Shown here: positions 28,564-37,873 of the stretch, in pieces
Layout: the number at the start of each line of letters is the position of its first letter
How positions within the stretch are numbered: position 1 is the first letter of the stretch
Assembly (NCBI GenBank): GCA_001313065.1
Contig: BBFD01000005.1
Coordinates: 1-38,494 of the forward strand
DNA: 38,494 nucleotides
Reading direction: 5' to 3'
Source of the DNA: Silvimonas sp. JCM 19000
Lineage (GTDB): Bacteria; Pseudomonadota; Gammaproteobacteria; Burkholderiales; Chitinibacteraceae
Notes under the pieces: generated by a model
Databases searched by the model: none
What the model was told of the DNA's origin: nothing
What the model saw: only the letters and a program-made list of their open reading frames with translations
Translations under genes and position numbers: made by a program

Positions 28564-29114
28564 ATGAAAAAAGCCGTTGTACGCCGAGTATCTGCAATCC
28601 CAGATCCGTACGGTGCCGGATTGGCCGCAGGCCGGGGTGATGTTCCGTGACATCACGCCGCTGCTGCAAAATCCCAAAACCTTTCGTTTGCTGGTGGACA
28701 CCTTTGTGCACCGCTATATGGACGAAAAGCTGGATATGGTGGCAGGCGTCGACGCACGCGGCTTTATTCTGGGGGCGGTGGTGGCCTATGAGCTGAATCT
28801 GGGCTTTGTGCCCATCCGCAAAAAAAGGCAAGTTGCCGTATCTGACAGTGGCAGAAGAATACGAACTGGAATACGGTTCGGCCACTGTCGAAATTCATAC
28901 CGACGCCGTCAAACCTGGCGATCGGGTGTTATTGATCGACGATCTGGTGGCCACGGGCGGTACCATGCTGGCTGCGGCCAAGCTGCTGACCCGCCTGGGC
29001 GCCACCGTTGTCGAAGCGGCGGCCATTGTTGATCTGCCTGAACTGGGTGGCTCAAAACTGATCGCCGATAATCATTTGCCGCTGTTTACGATCTGCGATT
29101 TTGCCGGACATTAA
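28564..29114 (+). CDS. apt: Adenine phosphoribosyltransferase (two frameshifts)
   Basis: Converts adenine and PRPP to AMP. The PRPP site is [19 protein letters not shown], with [20 protein letters not shown] upstream. A six-A run at 28567-28572 (five expected) corrupts the start, which should read [21 protein letters not shown] seven-A run at 28820-28826 (six expected) breaks [19 protein letters not shown]. The end is [10 protein letters not shown]. Restored length is about 183 residues, normal for Apt. It starts 26 bp after the permease and is followed 16 bp later by hpt, forming an uptake and salvage operon. Confidence 0.95.
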
Positions 29115-29130
29115 GAACGAGGACTTACCC

Positions 29131-29687
29131 GTGACGCTTGAACTCCCTGAAGCCCATACCATTATCGATAACGCTGACTGCCTGCATGACGAGCAAGAAG
29201 TGCTGGCCGCGATCGATCGACTGGGGGTGGACATTACCAAGCGGATGTCCAGCAGCAATCCGATTGTGTACACCATCATGAACGGTGGCCTGATTGTTGC
29301 TGGCCACCTGCTGCCGCGCCTGCAGTTTCCGCTGGAATGCTCCTACCTGCATGCCACGCGTTATCGCCACGAAACCAGTGGCGGCGCGCTCAACTGGCTG
29401 GTGCCGCCGCGTGATGACATGAAAGGCCGCAGCGTGCTGATCATCGACGACATCCTCGACGAAGGCCACACCCTGGCTGCTGTTATCGACCATTGCAAAA
29501 AAGCTCGGTGCCAAAGAAGTGCTGGTGGCGGTGCTGGTCGACAAACTGCACAACCGCAAAGCCCCCGGCGTGAGTGCCGACTTTGTCGGTCTGGCGGTGG
29601 AAGATCGCTTTTTTGTTTGGCTGTGGCATGGACTACCAGGGCTACTGGCGTAACACGCTGTCAATCTACGCGGTTAAAGGTCTGTGA
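29131..29687 (+). CDS. hpt: Hypoxanthine-guanine phosphoribosyltransferase (two frameshifts)
   Basis: Salvages hypoxanthine and guanine with PRPP. The PRPP motif is VLIIDDILDEGHTLAAVIDH, and PIVYTIMNGGLIVAGHLLPR is typical of the betaproteobacterial form. GTG 29131 has GAGG upstream. A six-A run at 29497-29502 (five expected) breaks CKKLGAKEVLVAVLVDKLHN. A six-T run at 29609-29614 (five expected) breaks VEDRFLFGCGMDYQGYWRN. The end is SIYAVKGL. Restored length is about 185 residues. A terminator lies 31 bp after the stop. Confidence 0.94.
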
Positions 29688-29719
29688 TGGCCCATTGATG
29701 CGGCGCGAGCCCGTGTTAG

Positions 29720-29749
29720 AAAAAAAGCGACCTTCGGGTCGCTTTTTTT
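29720..29749 (+). terminator. Intrinsic terminator after hpt
   Basis: A7, then GCGACC and GGTCGC closing a TTCG tetraloop, then T7. It can work in both directions and ends the purine salvage operon. Confidence 0.92.
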
Positions 29750-29911
29750 GCGCCCGCAGCGCACGCCGTCGCCCGGCGGGGGCCAGATTGCGATAAAGGG
29801 GAAAGCGCTGACAGCGGCGCGGGTGCTTCTCTGATGCGTTTGGCATATTGGCTCTCCTACACTGCGTAGCGGTGGCGAGCAGCGCCATGACTAACTCGGG
29901 AGTGATAAAGC

Positions 29912-30132
29912 ATGATCAAGCTGACTTCGTTGTTGATTGCAGCGGCCCTGGCCATTCCGGCCGCCGCCTTTGCAGAGGGTGAAGCCAACGGTGCCGGTGG
30001 CGCCAACGGGGTTGCGACGCCAGAAACTTCGCAAGATATGCCGATGCACAAGACGGCCAAAAAAGCCGAAAAAAAGCCAAGAAGGCTAAAGCCTCCAAGC
30101 CAGCAGTCGAACCGCAAGGTAGCGGCAGCTAA
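29912..30132 (+). CDS. Small secreted Lys/Ala-rich protein (one frameshift)
   Basis: About 72 residues. The signal peptide is MIKLTSLLIAAALAIPAAAF with an AFA-EG cleavage site. The mature part is Gly/Ala-rich (GEANGAGGANGVATPE), then basic: HKTAKKAEKAKKAKASKPAV, ending PQGSGS. A seven-A run at 30069-30075 (five expected) breaks the frame. It is of low complexity and was not recognised as a named family. The basic tail recalls acid-shock or histone-H1-like proteins, but composition alone is poor evidence. It has its own terminator 37 bp downstream, so it is a stand-alone gene. Confidence 0.65.
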
Positions 30133-30168
30133 ACGGCGTTTGATACGCTGCAGTACAAAGTCATATGC

Positions 30169-30197
30169 AAAAAAAGGCATGCCATCGGCATGCTTTT
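30169..30197 (+). terminator. Intrinsic terminator after the Lys/Ala-rich gene
   Basis: A7, then GCATGC twice around a five-base loop, then TTTT. The near-symmetrical A and T tracts allow bidirectional use. Confidence 0.65.
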
Positions 30198-30324
30198 GCA
30201 TGTGATACGTCAAAATACCGCGCTGTAACCCAGGTGTACTCCTGGGCCAAAACGCATGGCCGGATATGCCATATTCGACGCGTGCGCGACTTCTCCGTCC
30301 GCCTCTGCAGCCCAGGCACCGGCC

Positions 30325-31546
30325 ATGATCAAAAAAAATACCTTTTGCCGATCTCAAGATCGGAATGTACGTCCATGACCTGGACACCGACTGGTTTAAC
30401 CATCCGTTTGTGCGCAACCAGTTTCCGCTGCGCGAAGCGTCCGAAATCGAACGCATCCGCGCCGCCGGCATCAGTTCGCTCTACATCGACACCGACAAGG
30501 GTCTGGATGTCGCCGATGCCCCCACCCAGGCCGAAGTGCGCCAGCGCGTGCACGAAGAAATGCTGCAGGCGGTAACGGCCGAAGCCCCCATCATCCGCAT
30601 GACGGTGGCCGAAGAAATGGGCCGCGCCGGTCGCATCAAGAATCAGGCCAAAGTCGCAGTACAGCAGGTCATGAACGATGTGCGCCTGGGTAAGGTGGTG
30701 CAGGTCAGCAGCCTGGAGCCGCTGGTGGAAGAAATTTCCAACAGCATCTCGCGCAGCAGCGGTGCGCTGACTGCCTTGCTGCAGATCAAAACGGCCGACG
30801 AATACACCTTTCTGCACTCAGTAGCGGTATGCGCGCTGATGGTGAGTTTTACCCGCTCGGTGGGCTTTGATTCGAGCGTGGTGCAACTGGCCGGCATGGG
30901 CGGATTGCTGCACGACACCGGCAAAATGAAAATCCCGTCCGAAGTGCTGAACAAACCCGGCCGCCTGACCGAAGCTGAATTTGAATTGATCAAACAGCAT
31001 CCGCGGCTGGGCTGGGATGTGCTCAAAGATGTGCCGGAGATTCCCGATATCGCGCTCGACATCACGCTGCATCATCACGAGCGTTTTGGCGGCGGCGGTT
31101 ATCCGCATGGCCTGCAAGGCGAGCAGATTTCGACATTGGCACGCATGGCAGCGGTGGTCGACGTCTATGACGCCATCACCAGCAATCGTTGTTATCACAC
31201 GGGCTTGTCGCCCACCGAAGCCTTGCGCCGCATGTGGGAATGGGCGCCGTCGCATCTTGATCCCAAGCTGGTACAGGCATTTATCCGCATGGTGGGCATT
31301 TATCCGGTGGGCAGCATGGTCAAGCTGGAAAGCGGCCGTATCGGCGTGGTGAGCGAGCCGAATATGACCGAAATGCTCAAACCGCGCGTCAAAGTATTTT
31401 TCTCAACCCGCAGCCAGAGTTATATACCGGTGCAGGAAGTGGATCTGGCGCGTCCGCTGGGCGCGGGCGGCGGCGACCGCATCGTCGATTACGAAGATGC
31501 CAGCGCCTATAAGGTTGATCCGATGAGGATATTGGCAGGCGTCTGA
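30325..31546 (+). CDS. HD-GYP cyclic-di-GMP phosphodiesterase with DUF3391 domain (one frameshift)
   Basis: Soluble enzyme of about 406 residues hydrolysing c-di-GMP. The N-terminal DUF3391 domain reads LKIGMYVHDLDTDWFNHPF. The HD-GYP domain has HSVAVCALMVSF, GLLHDTGKMKIPSEVLNKPG, ITLHHHERFGGGGYPHGL and VVDVYDAITSNRCYH, with all metal and GYP residues present. An eight-A run at 30331-30338 breaks the first codons. Seven A gives MIKKIPFADLKIGMYVHD from ATG 30325. It is a single gene without linked kinase; the GGDEF-EAL protein at 4934 is the only other c-di-GMP enzyme seen here. Confidence 0.93.
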
Positions 31547-31629
31547 CATACAGCCCCCGCCCGCGCACCCACTATCGTGGCAAACGCGCACGGTTATTGC
31601 CGCTGCGCCAACCAACAGCGGAGTGGGCA

Positions 31630-32730
31630 ATGGATCAGGTGCGTTATGGCGTGGTGGGCTGTGGCTGGATCAGCCAGCAATATTTTTTTGCCGGGCGTGG
31701 CCAACACGGGCAATTCCAGCGTTGGCGCATTGGTGTCGGACGATCCGGCCAAGCTGCGCCAACTGGGCGACCGCTATCAGGTGCCGCCCGAAGCGCACTT
31801 TGATTACGACCAGTTCGAGACCTTGCTCGGCTCGGGCTGATCGACGCCTTGTATATCGCCACGCCCAACTGGAAACATCTGGAATTTGCCGTCACTGCGT
31901 TGGAGCGCGGCATCCCCGTATTGCTGGAAAAAAAACCCGCTGCCGTCAGCGTGCCGAGTGCGAGGCCATGATCCAGGCCGCCGAACGCGGCAAAGCGCCG
32001 TTTATGGTGGCGTATCGCTTGCACTTTGAGCCCGCTACCCTGGCCGCAGTCGAAGCCGTGCGCGCAGGCAAACTGGGCGATGTGCGCTTGTTTACCGCCG
32101 CCTTTGGCCAACCGGTGGATCCGGCTAATCACCGCGCGCATAGCGGTTTCTGGGCGGGCCCGGTGGCGGATATGGGCCCGTATCCGATCAATGCCGCGCG
32201 CATGATGTTTGGCGCCGAGCCGATCGAAGTGCACGCCGCAGGCACGCGGCGACCCGAACTGGAATTTGATTTCCACGATACCGTGGCGGTCACCTTGCGG
32301 TTTCCGGGGGAGCGACTGGCGCAGTTCGTGGTGAGCTATGCCGGTTCGGCCGGGGTGAACAGCTATCGCGTCATTGGCACCAAGGGCGATTTGCGGGTTG
32401 AACCTGTTTTGATTTGTCGGTGGACTACCACCACTATCTGACGCTCGAAGGCGAGGGCAGCCACCAAACCTTTATGCAGACCGACCACTTTGGTGGCGAG
32501 ACGCAATATTTCTCCGAATGCATCCGCAATGGCACCTGGCCGGAGCCGGATGGTCGCGAAGGCCTGGCCGATGTGCGCGTGATCGCCGCCATCGAAACCG
32601 CCTCAAAACCGGTCTGCCGCAATTGCTGGAGCCGTATGATCGCGGCCAGCAGGTTGATCCGGCCAATGCGCGCCATCTCAGCCCGGTGGACCTGCCGCCG
32701 CTGGTGGATGCCGCCACGCCGCAAGGTTGA
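31630..32730 (+). CDS. Gfo/Idh/MocA-family oxidoreductase (several frameshifts)
   Basis: NAD(P)-dependent sugar or polyol dehydrogenase-like protein of about 366 residues. The nucleotide motif is YGVVGCGWISQQYF and the catalytic EKP region is LLEKPAAVS after correction. The C-terminal beta-sheet domain has VADMGPYPINAARMMFG and TLEGEGSHQTFMQTDHFGGE. Breaks are T7 at 31683-31689 (six expected), lost bases near 31837, 31950, 32406 and 32612, and A8 at 31928-31935. The last keeps the frame but inserts one extra Lys into the EKP motif if five were intended. It ends DAATPQG at 32730. The substrate is not predictable. The topoisomerase gene starts one base after its stop. Confidence 0.88.
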
Positions 32731-32731
32731 T

Positions 32732-33854
32732 ATGGCCGCCCGCATGAATGCGCACACCGCTCAAGTCGCCACAGCGCTCAAGGCAGCGCTCAAACCACCG
32801 CCGCTGCCGCCCGTTGCCGCCACTGCGGATGTGGATGCCGCCAAGGCCAGCGCCAGACTGGCCGGGCTGCGTTATGTCAGCGATGACAAACCCGGCATCA
32901 GCCGAGCGCTGCGGCGCGGCAAGACGGTGTATGAGTACAAAGGCGAACGCGTGACTGACCTGACCACGCTGGCGCGGATCAAAGCATTGGTCATCCCGCC
33001 CGCGTGGACCGACGTCTGGATTTGCCCGTATGCCAACGGGCATTTGCAAGCGACCGGGCGCGATGCCAAAGGCCGCAAACAATATCGCTATCACACGCGT
33101 TGGCGCGAAGTGCGCGATGAATCCAAATATCACCGCATGCTGGCCTTTGGCCACGCTTTGCCGCAAATCCGCGAGCGCGCCGCGCAAGACCTGGCGCAAC
33201 GTGGCATGCCGCGCACCAAAGTGCTGGCGGCCGTGGTGTTGCTGCTGGAATCGACGCTGATCCGCGTGGGCAATGATGAATACGCCAAAGCCAACAAATC
33301 GTATGGCCTGACCACCATGCGCAATCGGCATGTCGATATCAGCGGTAATACGGTGCGCTTTCACTTTCGCGGCAAATCGGGCAAGCAGCACGATATCGAG
33401 CTGTCGGATCGCCGTCTGGCGCGCATAGTGCAAAAGTGTCGCGAGTTGCCGGGGCAAGAATTGTTTCAGTATCTGGACGAAGACGGCGCGCGCCATGGCG
33501 TGGATTCGTCCGATGTAAATGAATATCTGAAAGACATCGCGGGCGAGGATTACACCGCCAAGGATTTCCGCACCTGGGCGGGCACGGTACTGGCGGCCGG
33601 CGAACTGGCGCGCAACTGGCCGTATGAGTCGGATGCCGATGCCAAGCGCCATATCACCGCCACGGTGCAGGTGGTATCGCAGCGGCTGGGCAACACGCCG
33701 GCGGTGTGTCGCAAGTGTTATATCCACGGTGATTATCGAGGCCTATCAGCAGGGCAGCGTGCTTGATCCGGATAAGGCCCGGGCCGAAATTCCGCTGCGT
33801 GAACTCGAACTGGAAGTGCTGGCGTTTCTGCAACGGCAATTGCAGGGCAGTTAA
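32732..33854 (+). CDS. DNA topoisomerase IB, poxvirus-like (one frameshift)
   Basis: Relaxes supercoils through a 3'-phosphotyrosine intermediate. About 374 residues: N-terminal domain (RYVSDDKPGISRALRRGKTV; IKALVIPPAWTDVWICP), then the catalytic core with STLIRVGNDEYAKANKSYGL, FRGKSGKQHDIEL and DFRTWAGTVLAAGELA. The active-site Tyr is in RKCYIH. At about 33729 the frame breaks right after it. Two lost bases (CYIHPVIIEAYQQG) or one extra G would explain this, and the two-base loss matches the family HP motif. The protein ends QRQLQGS. The start at 32732 follows the oxidoreductase stop by one base; MNAHTAQ at 32744 is an alternative. Confidence 0.93.
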
Positions 33855-33981
33855 GCGCCTGTCAGTGGCTGGGGCCGCACTGTCCTACAGCAGTTCGCGC
33901 ACCATGCCGGGCGTAATCTGCACCGGGCTGGCGCAGACTGGGTTCTCCAAGGCGCAAGCCGAATAACACGGAGTGCTTATC

Positions 33982-34319
33982 ATGCAAACCAGCGAATTCC
34001 AGCAACGTTTTTTTTCCCAGATCGAACGTAGCGTGCAGACTGCTGCGCAGACGTGTCGCCAAACTCAAAACGTGCCGCAACAATTGCAAGACACCATCGC
34101 CCAGCTTGATACGCAATCGCAGCAGACCAGCCAGCAATTTGCCAGCCAGACTGCCGACGTGCCCGAGCAACAGTTTGCACAAGCCGTCGACCGGCTGGAG
34201 CAACTGGGCGACCAGGCCATGCAGGCCGTGCGCAGAACAATGATCTGGACAGCAAATTGCGCGACGCGGTCAAACAAGCGCATGACCAGCTCAGCCAGCT
34301 GAAGCATCAACTGCACTAA
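33982..34319 (+). CDS. Small Gln-rich helical protein (one frameshift)
   Basis: Not recognised. About 113 residues, helical, rich in Gln, Ala and Ser: MQTSEFQQRFFSQIERSV, then QQTSQQFASQTADVPEQQFA. A lost C near 34232 breaks MQAVRQNNDLDSKLRDAVKQ, after which it ends LSQLKHQLH. GGAG lies eight bases upstream of the ATG. The size and amphipathic helices recall phasin-like or coiled-coil proteins, but no family signature is seen. An eight-T run at 34008-34015 is in frame, though five would also be. A terminator follows. Confidence 0.6.
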
Positions 34320-34342
34320 ACGGCAATCGCCCGGTGCAACGC

Positions 34343-34371
34343 AAAACGCATGGAGCTATCCATGCCGTTTT
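34343..34371 (+). terminator. Intrinsic terminator after the Gln-rich gene
   Basis: AAAACGCATGG and CCATG-C-CGTTTT form a long stem with one bulge and a six-base loop, 24 bp after the stop. Confidence 0.75.
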
Positions 34372-34375
34372 GTTT

Positions 34376-34475
34376 ATAGGGTGGGTCTGGACCCACCAGC
34401 CAAAGCCGCGAACAAGAATGCCAACATCTGCGTACCAGCCAGTCACTTTGAAAGGTGGGTCTAGACCCACCCTAT
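34376..34475. repeat. REPIN-like pair of inverted palindromes
   Basis: ATAGG-GTGGGTCTGGACCCACC (34376-34397) and GGTGGGTCTAGACCC-ACCCTAT (34454-34475) are inverted copies with one mismatch. Each is itself a palindrome (GGTGGGTC/GACCCACC). The 56-bp spacer is unique in this window. The element sits between two convergent genes and ends five bases before the yejK stop. The layout is that of a REP doublet. Confidence 0.8.
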
Positions 34476-34479
34476 GCGT

Positions 34480-35487
34480 TCAATCGCCCAGCAGTTCTTT
34501 ACGCAGTTGTTCCGGCACGTTGTACAGCACGATGGTGTCGTTCTGTTTGTTGTAGATGACATCGCCGCTACGCAGCGCGCCCCGCTCAAATTCCAGTTTC
34601 CAGCCCGGGGCAGCCGCCTTGAAGCGCATCAGCGGCTTGATGGCACGTCGGTCGGGCACAAAGCCACTCGACAGTTCCAGCTTTTCATCGGCCAGCGCCT
34701 CGCGCATTTCCGCTGGCGCATCGGGCCAGACTTTTTCCGCCACTTCGTCCAGGCTCACCGGCCGGGCGTCGTCGCCCAGCTCATCCAGATAAGTGTGCGC
34801 ACGGGCAAACAAGGTATCGCGGGCCTCGTGCCCGAGCTGGGTTTTGGCAACAAAGTTTTCCAGACCCTGCACCAGCTTTTGCGTTTCTTTGAGCGCCGTC
34901 ACCACATCGTTGCAGCCCAGAAACAGCTTGAAGTACTGCGCCACATCGCCACGGCCTTTCAGGAAGGACAGATAGCGATCCGCCCCCGCTTGCCACGCGT
35001 CCAGATCGATACGGCCAGCCACGCGCAGGTTATCCATATCCAGATGCACGCTGTCGCTAATGTCCATATTGGCGCCGATGGCGGTGCCGATCACTTCTGA
35101 CACCAGCGCCACCAGCAAGAATGCGCCGCCTTCGTTGCTGGCATGCGCGATCAGGATATAGCCGCCGGTGGCGGCCGGTTCTTGCTCGGCACGCACCTGC
35201 AACTGTTCCATCATTTGCTGGCTGAAGCTGACAAAGTCGATGGCTTGCTCCTGCGCCCATTGCCGCACTAGCGCGGGCATCGGAAACGCCGTCTCGTCAC
35301 TCTCGAACTTGCCGAATCCCTTACCCAGACGGCTGGTGTAAAGCTGGCACAGATGATCCACCAGGCGTTGCGCAGTGGCGCTTACCGGCACTTCGTTGGG
35401 CCGCAGATGCGTGCTGGCCGGGCCGCTGGCGGCCTTTTCGAGGTGGTGGACGATCAGATGGTGGATGGTGTTGGGCGAGCTCGACAT
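34480..35487 (-). CDS. yejK: Nucleoid-associated protein YejK/NdpA
   Basis: Nucleoid-associated protein of 335 residues, the usual length. It begins MSSSPNTIHHLIVHHLEKAA and contains GYILIAHASNEGGAFLLVAL, DMDNLRVAGRIDLDAWQAGA and VAQYFKLFLGCNDVVTALKE, family signatures. It ends YNVPEQLRKELLGD. AGGAA precedes the ATG at 35487. The frame is intact, which is rare in this window. It is a single gene convergent with the Gln-rich gene. Confidence 0.92.
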   Translation of the reverse strand: MSSSPNTIHHLIVHHLEKAASGPASTHLRPNEVPVSATAQRLVDHLCQLYTSRLGKGFGKFESDETAFPMPALVRQWAQEQAIDFVSFSQQMMEQLQVRAEQEPAATGGYILIAHASNEGGAFLLVALVSEVIGTAIGANMDISDSVHLDMDNLRVAGRIDLDAWQAGADRYLSFLKGRGDVAQYFKLFLGCNDVVTALKETQKLVQGLENFVAKTQLGHEARDTLFARAHTYLDELGDDARPVSLDEVAEKVWPDAPAEMREALADEKLELSSGFVPDRRAIKPLMRFKAAAPGWKLEFERGALRSGDVIYNKQNDTIVLYNVPEQLRKELLGD

Positions 35488-35643
35488 GGGTGTTCCTGAA
35501 ACAGCAAAAGCGGGTGCCGCAATGTAGCAGAACGGCACCCGTCCCGCACCCGCTGCGGCGCAAGCAAAGGGGCGACCCAGCGGGCGGGGCTGGGGCAAAT
35601 GCGGCCGGGCTGGTAGCATGCCGCCTCTATCAAGAGGTCATCT

Positions 35644-36535
35644 ATGCTGTTGTCGGGTCGTGGGTTTGCTTATTCATTGGGCGCGTCGTTGGTGTTTGCA
35701 ACGCTGGGCGCGTATGCCGCGTGGCTGCATCCGCTGGATGGCATGGCCATCGTGGCCTGGCGCGTCACCTTTACCATCCCGGCGATGTGGCTGGTGCTGA
35801 TGTTGTTGCGTCAGACCGACCGGTTCTGGGCTTTGTGTGGCCGCATGAAGCGCGAGCCTGTCCTGTGGCTGGTATTGCCGGTGGCGGCGTTTTTTGTTGT
35901 TTGTACAGCAATGGCTGTTTATGTGGGCGCCGGGGTAGGGCGCTTGATGGAAGTCTCGCTGGGTTATTTTCTGTTGCCGCTGGTGATGGTGCTGGCGGGT
36001 TTCTTTTTTTTATAAAGACGCCCGACGCCGCTGCAATGGCTGGCGGTGGGCTTTGCCTGCGTGGGCGTGCTGCACGAAATCTGGCTGACGCGCGCGTTTT
36101 CGTGGGTGACCTTGCTGACGGCGGCGGGCTATCCGCCTTATCTGATGTTGCGGCGCTGGGCCAAGCTGGATCCGGTGGCCGGCTTTTTTACTGGAAAGCC
36201 TGTTTATCTTTCCCTGCGTGGCGTGGTATCTGGCCAGCCACGACGCCGCCACCCACGCGCTGGCGTTGCGGCCCATGCTGTGGCTGATGTTGCCGCTGCT
36301 GGGCATTCTGACCGCGACGGCGTTTGCGCTCTACCTGGCCGCCAGCAAATTGCTGCCGTGGAGCGTGCTGGGCATCCTCGGCTATGTGGAGCCGGTGCTG
36401 CTGTTCTTTATCTCTATCCTGTTCCTCGGCGAGCCGTTCACCGCCGCCGGGCTGGGTACGTATATCCCGATCTGGATCGGCGTACTGCTGACCTGCGGCC
36501 ATAGTCTGCACACGCTGAAAACCCAGCAGGCCTAG
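35644..36535 (+). CDS. rarD: EamA/DMT permease, RarD-like (three frameshifts)
   Basis: Inner-membrane transporter of about 296 residues with roughly ten TM helices. It begins MLLSGRGFAYSLGASLVFAT and contains AIVAWRVTFTIPAMWL, RLMEVSLGYFLLPLVMVLAG, LILGYVEP-like GILGYVEPVLLFFISILFLG and WIGVLLTCG. The residue pattern RxxxGxxxx in LMEVSLGYFL fits RarD. Breaks are T8 at 36004-36011 (seven or four expected), a lost C near 36021 (YKDRPTPLQWLAVGFACVG) and T6 at 36184-36189 (five expected: GFLLESLFIFPCVAWYL). Substrate unknown; RarD is linked only loosely to chloramphenicol tolerance. Confidence 0.85.
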
Positions 36536-36573
36536 ACCTTGAGCCTCGGACCGAGGGGGTGATACCCGGTCCA

Positions 36574-36606
36574 CCAGAGTGCGTTGCTGCGGGTAATACA
36601 CTCTGG
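36574..36606. repeat. Inverted repeat between rarD-like and MazG-like genes
   Basis: CCAGAGTG and CACTCTGG form an 8-bp stem. The interior GCGTT...GGTAAT recalls the GTGCGTT repeats elsewhere. It lies between convergent genes without a T tract, so it is a possible weak terminator or repeat relic. Confidence 0.5.
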
Positions 36607-36635
36607 AAACGACCGTTTCCGCTATGCGCCCAGGG

Positions 36636-36950
36636 TTATGGCGCCGGGTATTTGATAGCGTTCAGCACCATCTTGCGCGCAATGGCGTCGCCCAGATCCA
36701 CACCCAGCACGTCGGCCAGCCGCAGCATATACATCATCACATCGGCCATTTCCTGGCCCACCGCGTCCAGCCGGGCCGGATCATCCTTCAGTGCCACCGC
36801 TTGTTCCGGGGTCAGCCACTGAAAATGCTCCAGCAATTCGGCCATTTCTACCGACATCGCCATCACCAGGTTCTTGGGGGTATGAAACTGCGGCCAGTCG
36901 CGTGCTTCGGCAAAATCGCGTAATTGTTGCTGGATGATTGCAACGTCCAT
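36636..36950 (-). CDS. MazG-like nucleotide pyrophosphohydrolase
   Basis: All-alpha NTP pyrophosphatase of 104 residues that hydrolyses noncanonical or excess dNTPs, of the RS21-C6/iMazG type. The metal-binding helices are MAMSVEMAELLEHFQWLTPE and EMADVMMYMLRLADVLGVDL, with the Glu and Asp residues in place. It begins MDVAIIQQQLRDFAEARDW at 36950 and ends VLNAIKYPAP. An upstream in-frame ATG at 36980 is less likely. The frame is intact. It is divergent from ribA, about 110 bp away. Confidence 0.9.
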   Translation of the reverse strand: MDVAIIQQQLRDFAEARDWPQFHTPKNLVMAMSVEMAELLEHFQWLTPEQAVALKDDPARLDAVGQEMADVMMYMLRLADVLGVDLGDAIARKMVLNAIKYPAP

Positions 36951-37059
36951 TTCTATCGTTTCCTTGTTGTGGTGCATCAAAGCGCAGCGGGCGTGGGTTG
37001 AATAATCTACCAGGCAGCATCATCTATCCCGCTCAAATCTGAGTCTATCCGGGCCTTAC

Positions 37060-37729
37060 ATGTCTGCTCCATCATCAATCCTGTCGCTTGCACCACCCCG
37101 TTAGAACTGGTCGATCCGGTTGCAATTTCGCGCTTGCCCACTCGCCACGGCGAATTTACCGCGCACGTATATCGTTCGCGCCTTGATGGCGTCGAGCATA
37201 TGGCGTTGGTGGCGGGCGAGATCAATTGCAAATCGGCCGTGCTGGTGCGGCTGCATTCTGAATGCCTGACTGGCGATGTATTTGGCTCTTTGCGTTGCGA
37301 TTGCGGCGAGCAACTGGACATGGCCTTGCAGCGCATTATCCAGCATGGCAGCGGCGTGTTGCTGTACTTGCGCGGGCAAGAAGGGCGCGGCATCGGGCTG
37401 GCGCACAAGATTCAGGCCTATGCCTTGCAGGATCAGGGGCTGGATACGGTTGATGCCAATACCGCGCAGGGCTTGCCGATCGATGCGCGCAGCTACGATG
37501 CGGCGGCGGAAATCCTGCGCCATCTGGCATCCGCTCGGTTCGTTTGATGAGCAATAACCCGCTCAAACTGGCCGCCTTGCAAGCTGCGGGCCTGCCCGTT
37601 ACCGAGCGCGTGGTGCATCAGGTTGAGCCCAATGACGAGAACCGCCATTACCTCGAGACCAAACGTCTGCGCATGGGCCATATGCTGGCGCCCGATGTCA
37701 CGCTGAGCTATCGCCCCAAAAGCGAGTAA
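37060..37729 (+). CDS. ribA: GTP cyclohydrolase II (two frameshifts)
   Basis: First enzyme of riboflavin synthesis, opening GTP to a pyrimidine intermediate. The zinc site is [18 protein letters not shown] and the GTP site is [20 protein letters not shown]. The end is [16 protein letters not shown] lost base near 37085 separates the proposed start (MSAPSS at ATG 37060) from the main frame [20 protein letters not shown] lost G near 37528 breaks [20 protein letters not shown]. Restored length is about 223 residues, slightly longer than E. coli RibA at the N-terminus. The ribosome site at 37060 is weak, so the start is uncertain. Confidence 0.93.
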
Positions 37730-37873
37730 AGCGGCCACGGCGCTCCTACTTGCGTCGTCCGCACCGTTCCGACAACACGCCGCGCAGCGCGCTCACAACG
37801 CGGCGCGGCGTCAACCGCTCCGCATGCGGCGCTGAAACGCGCATGATGGCCTCAATCACTGGAGGACAACATC

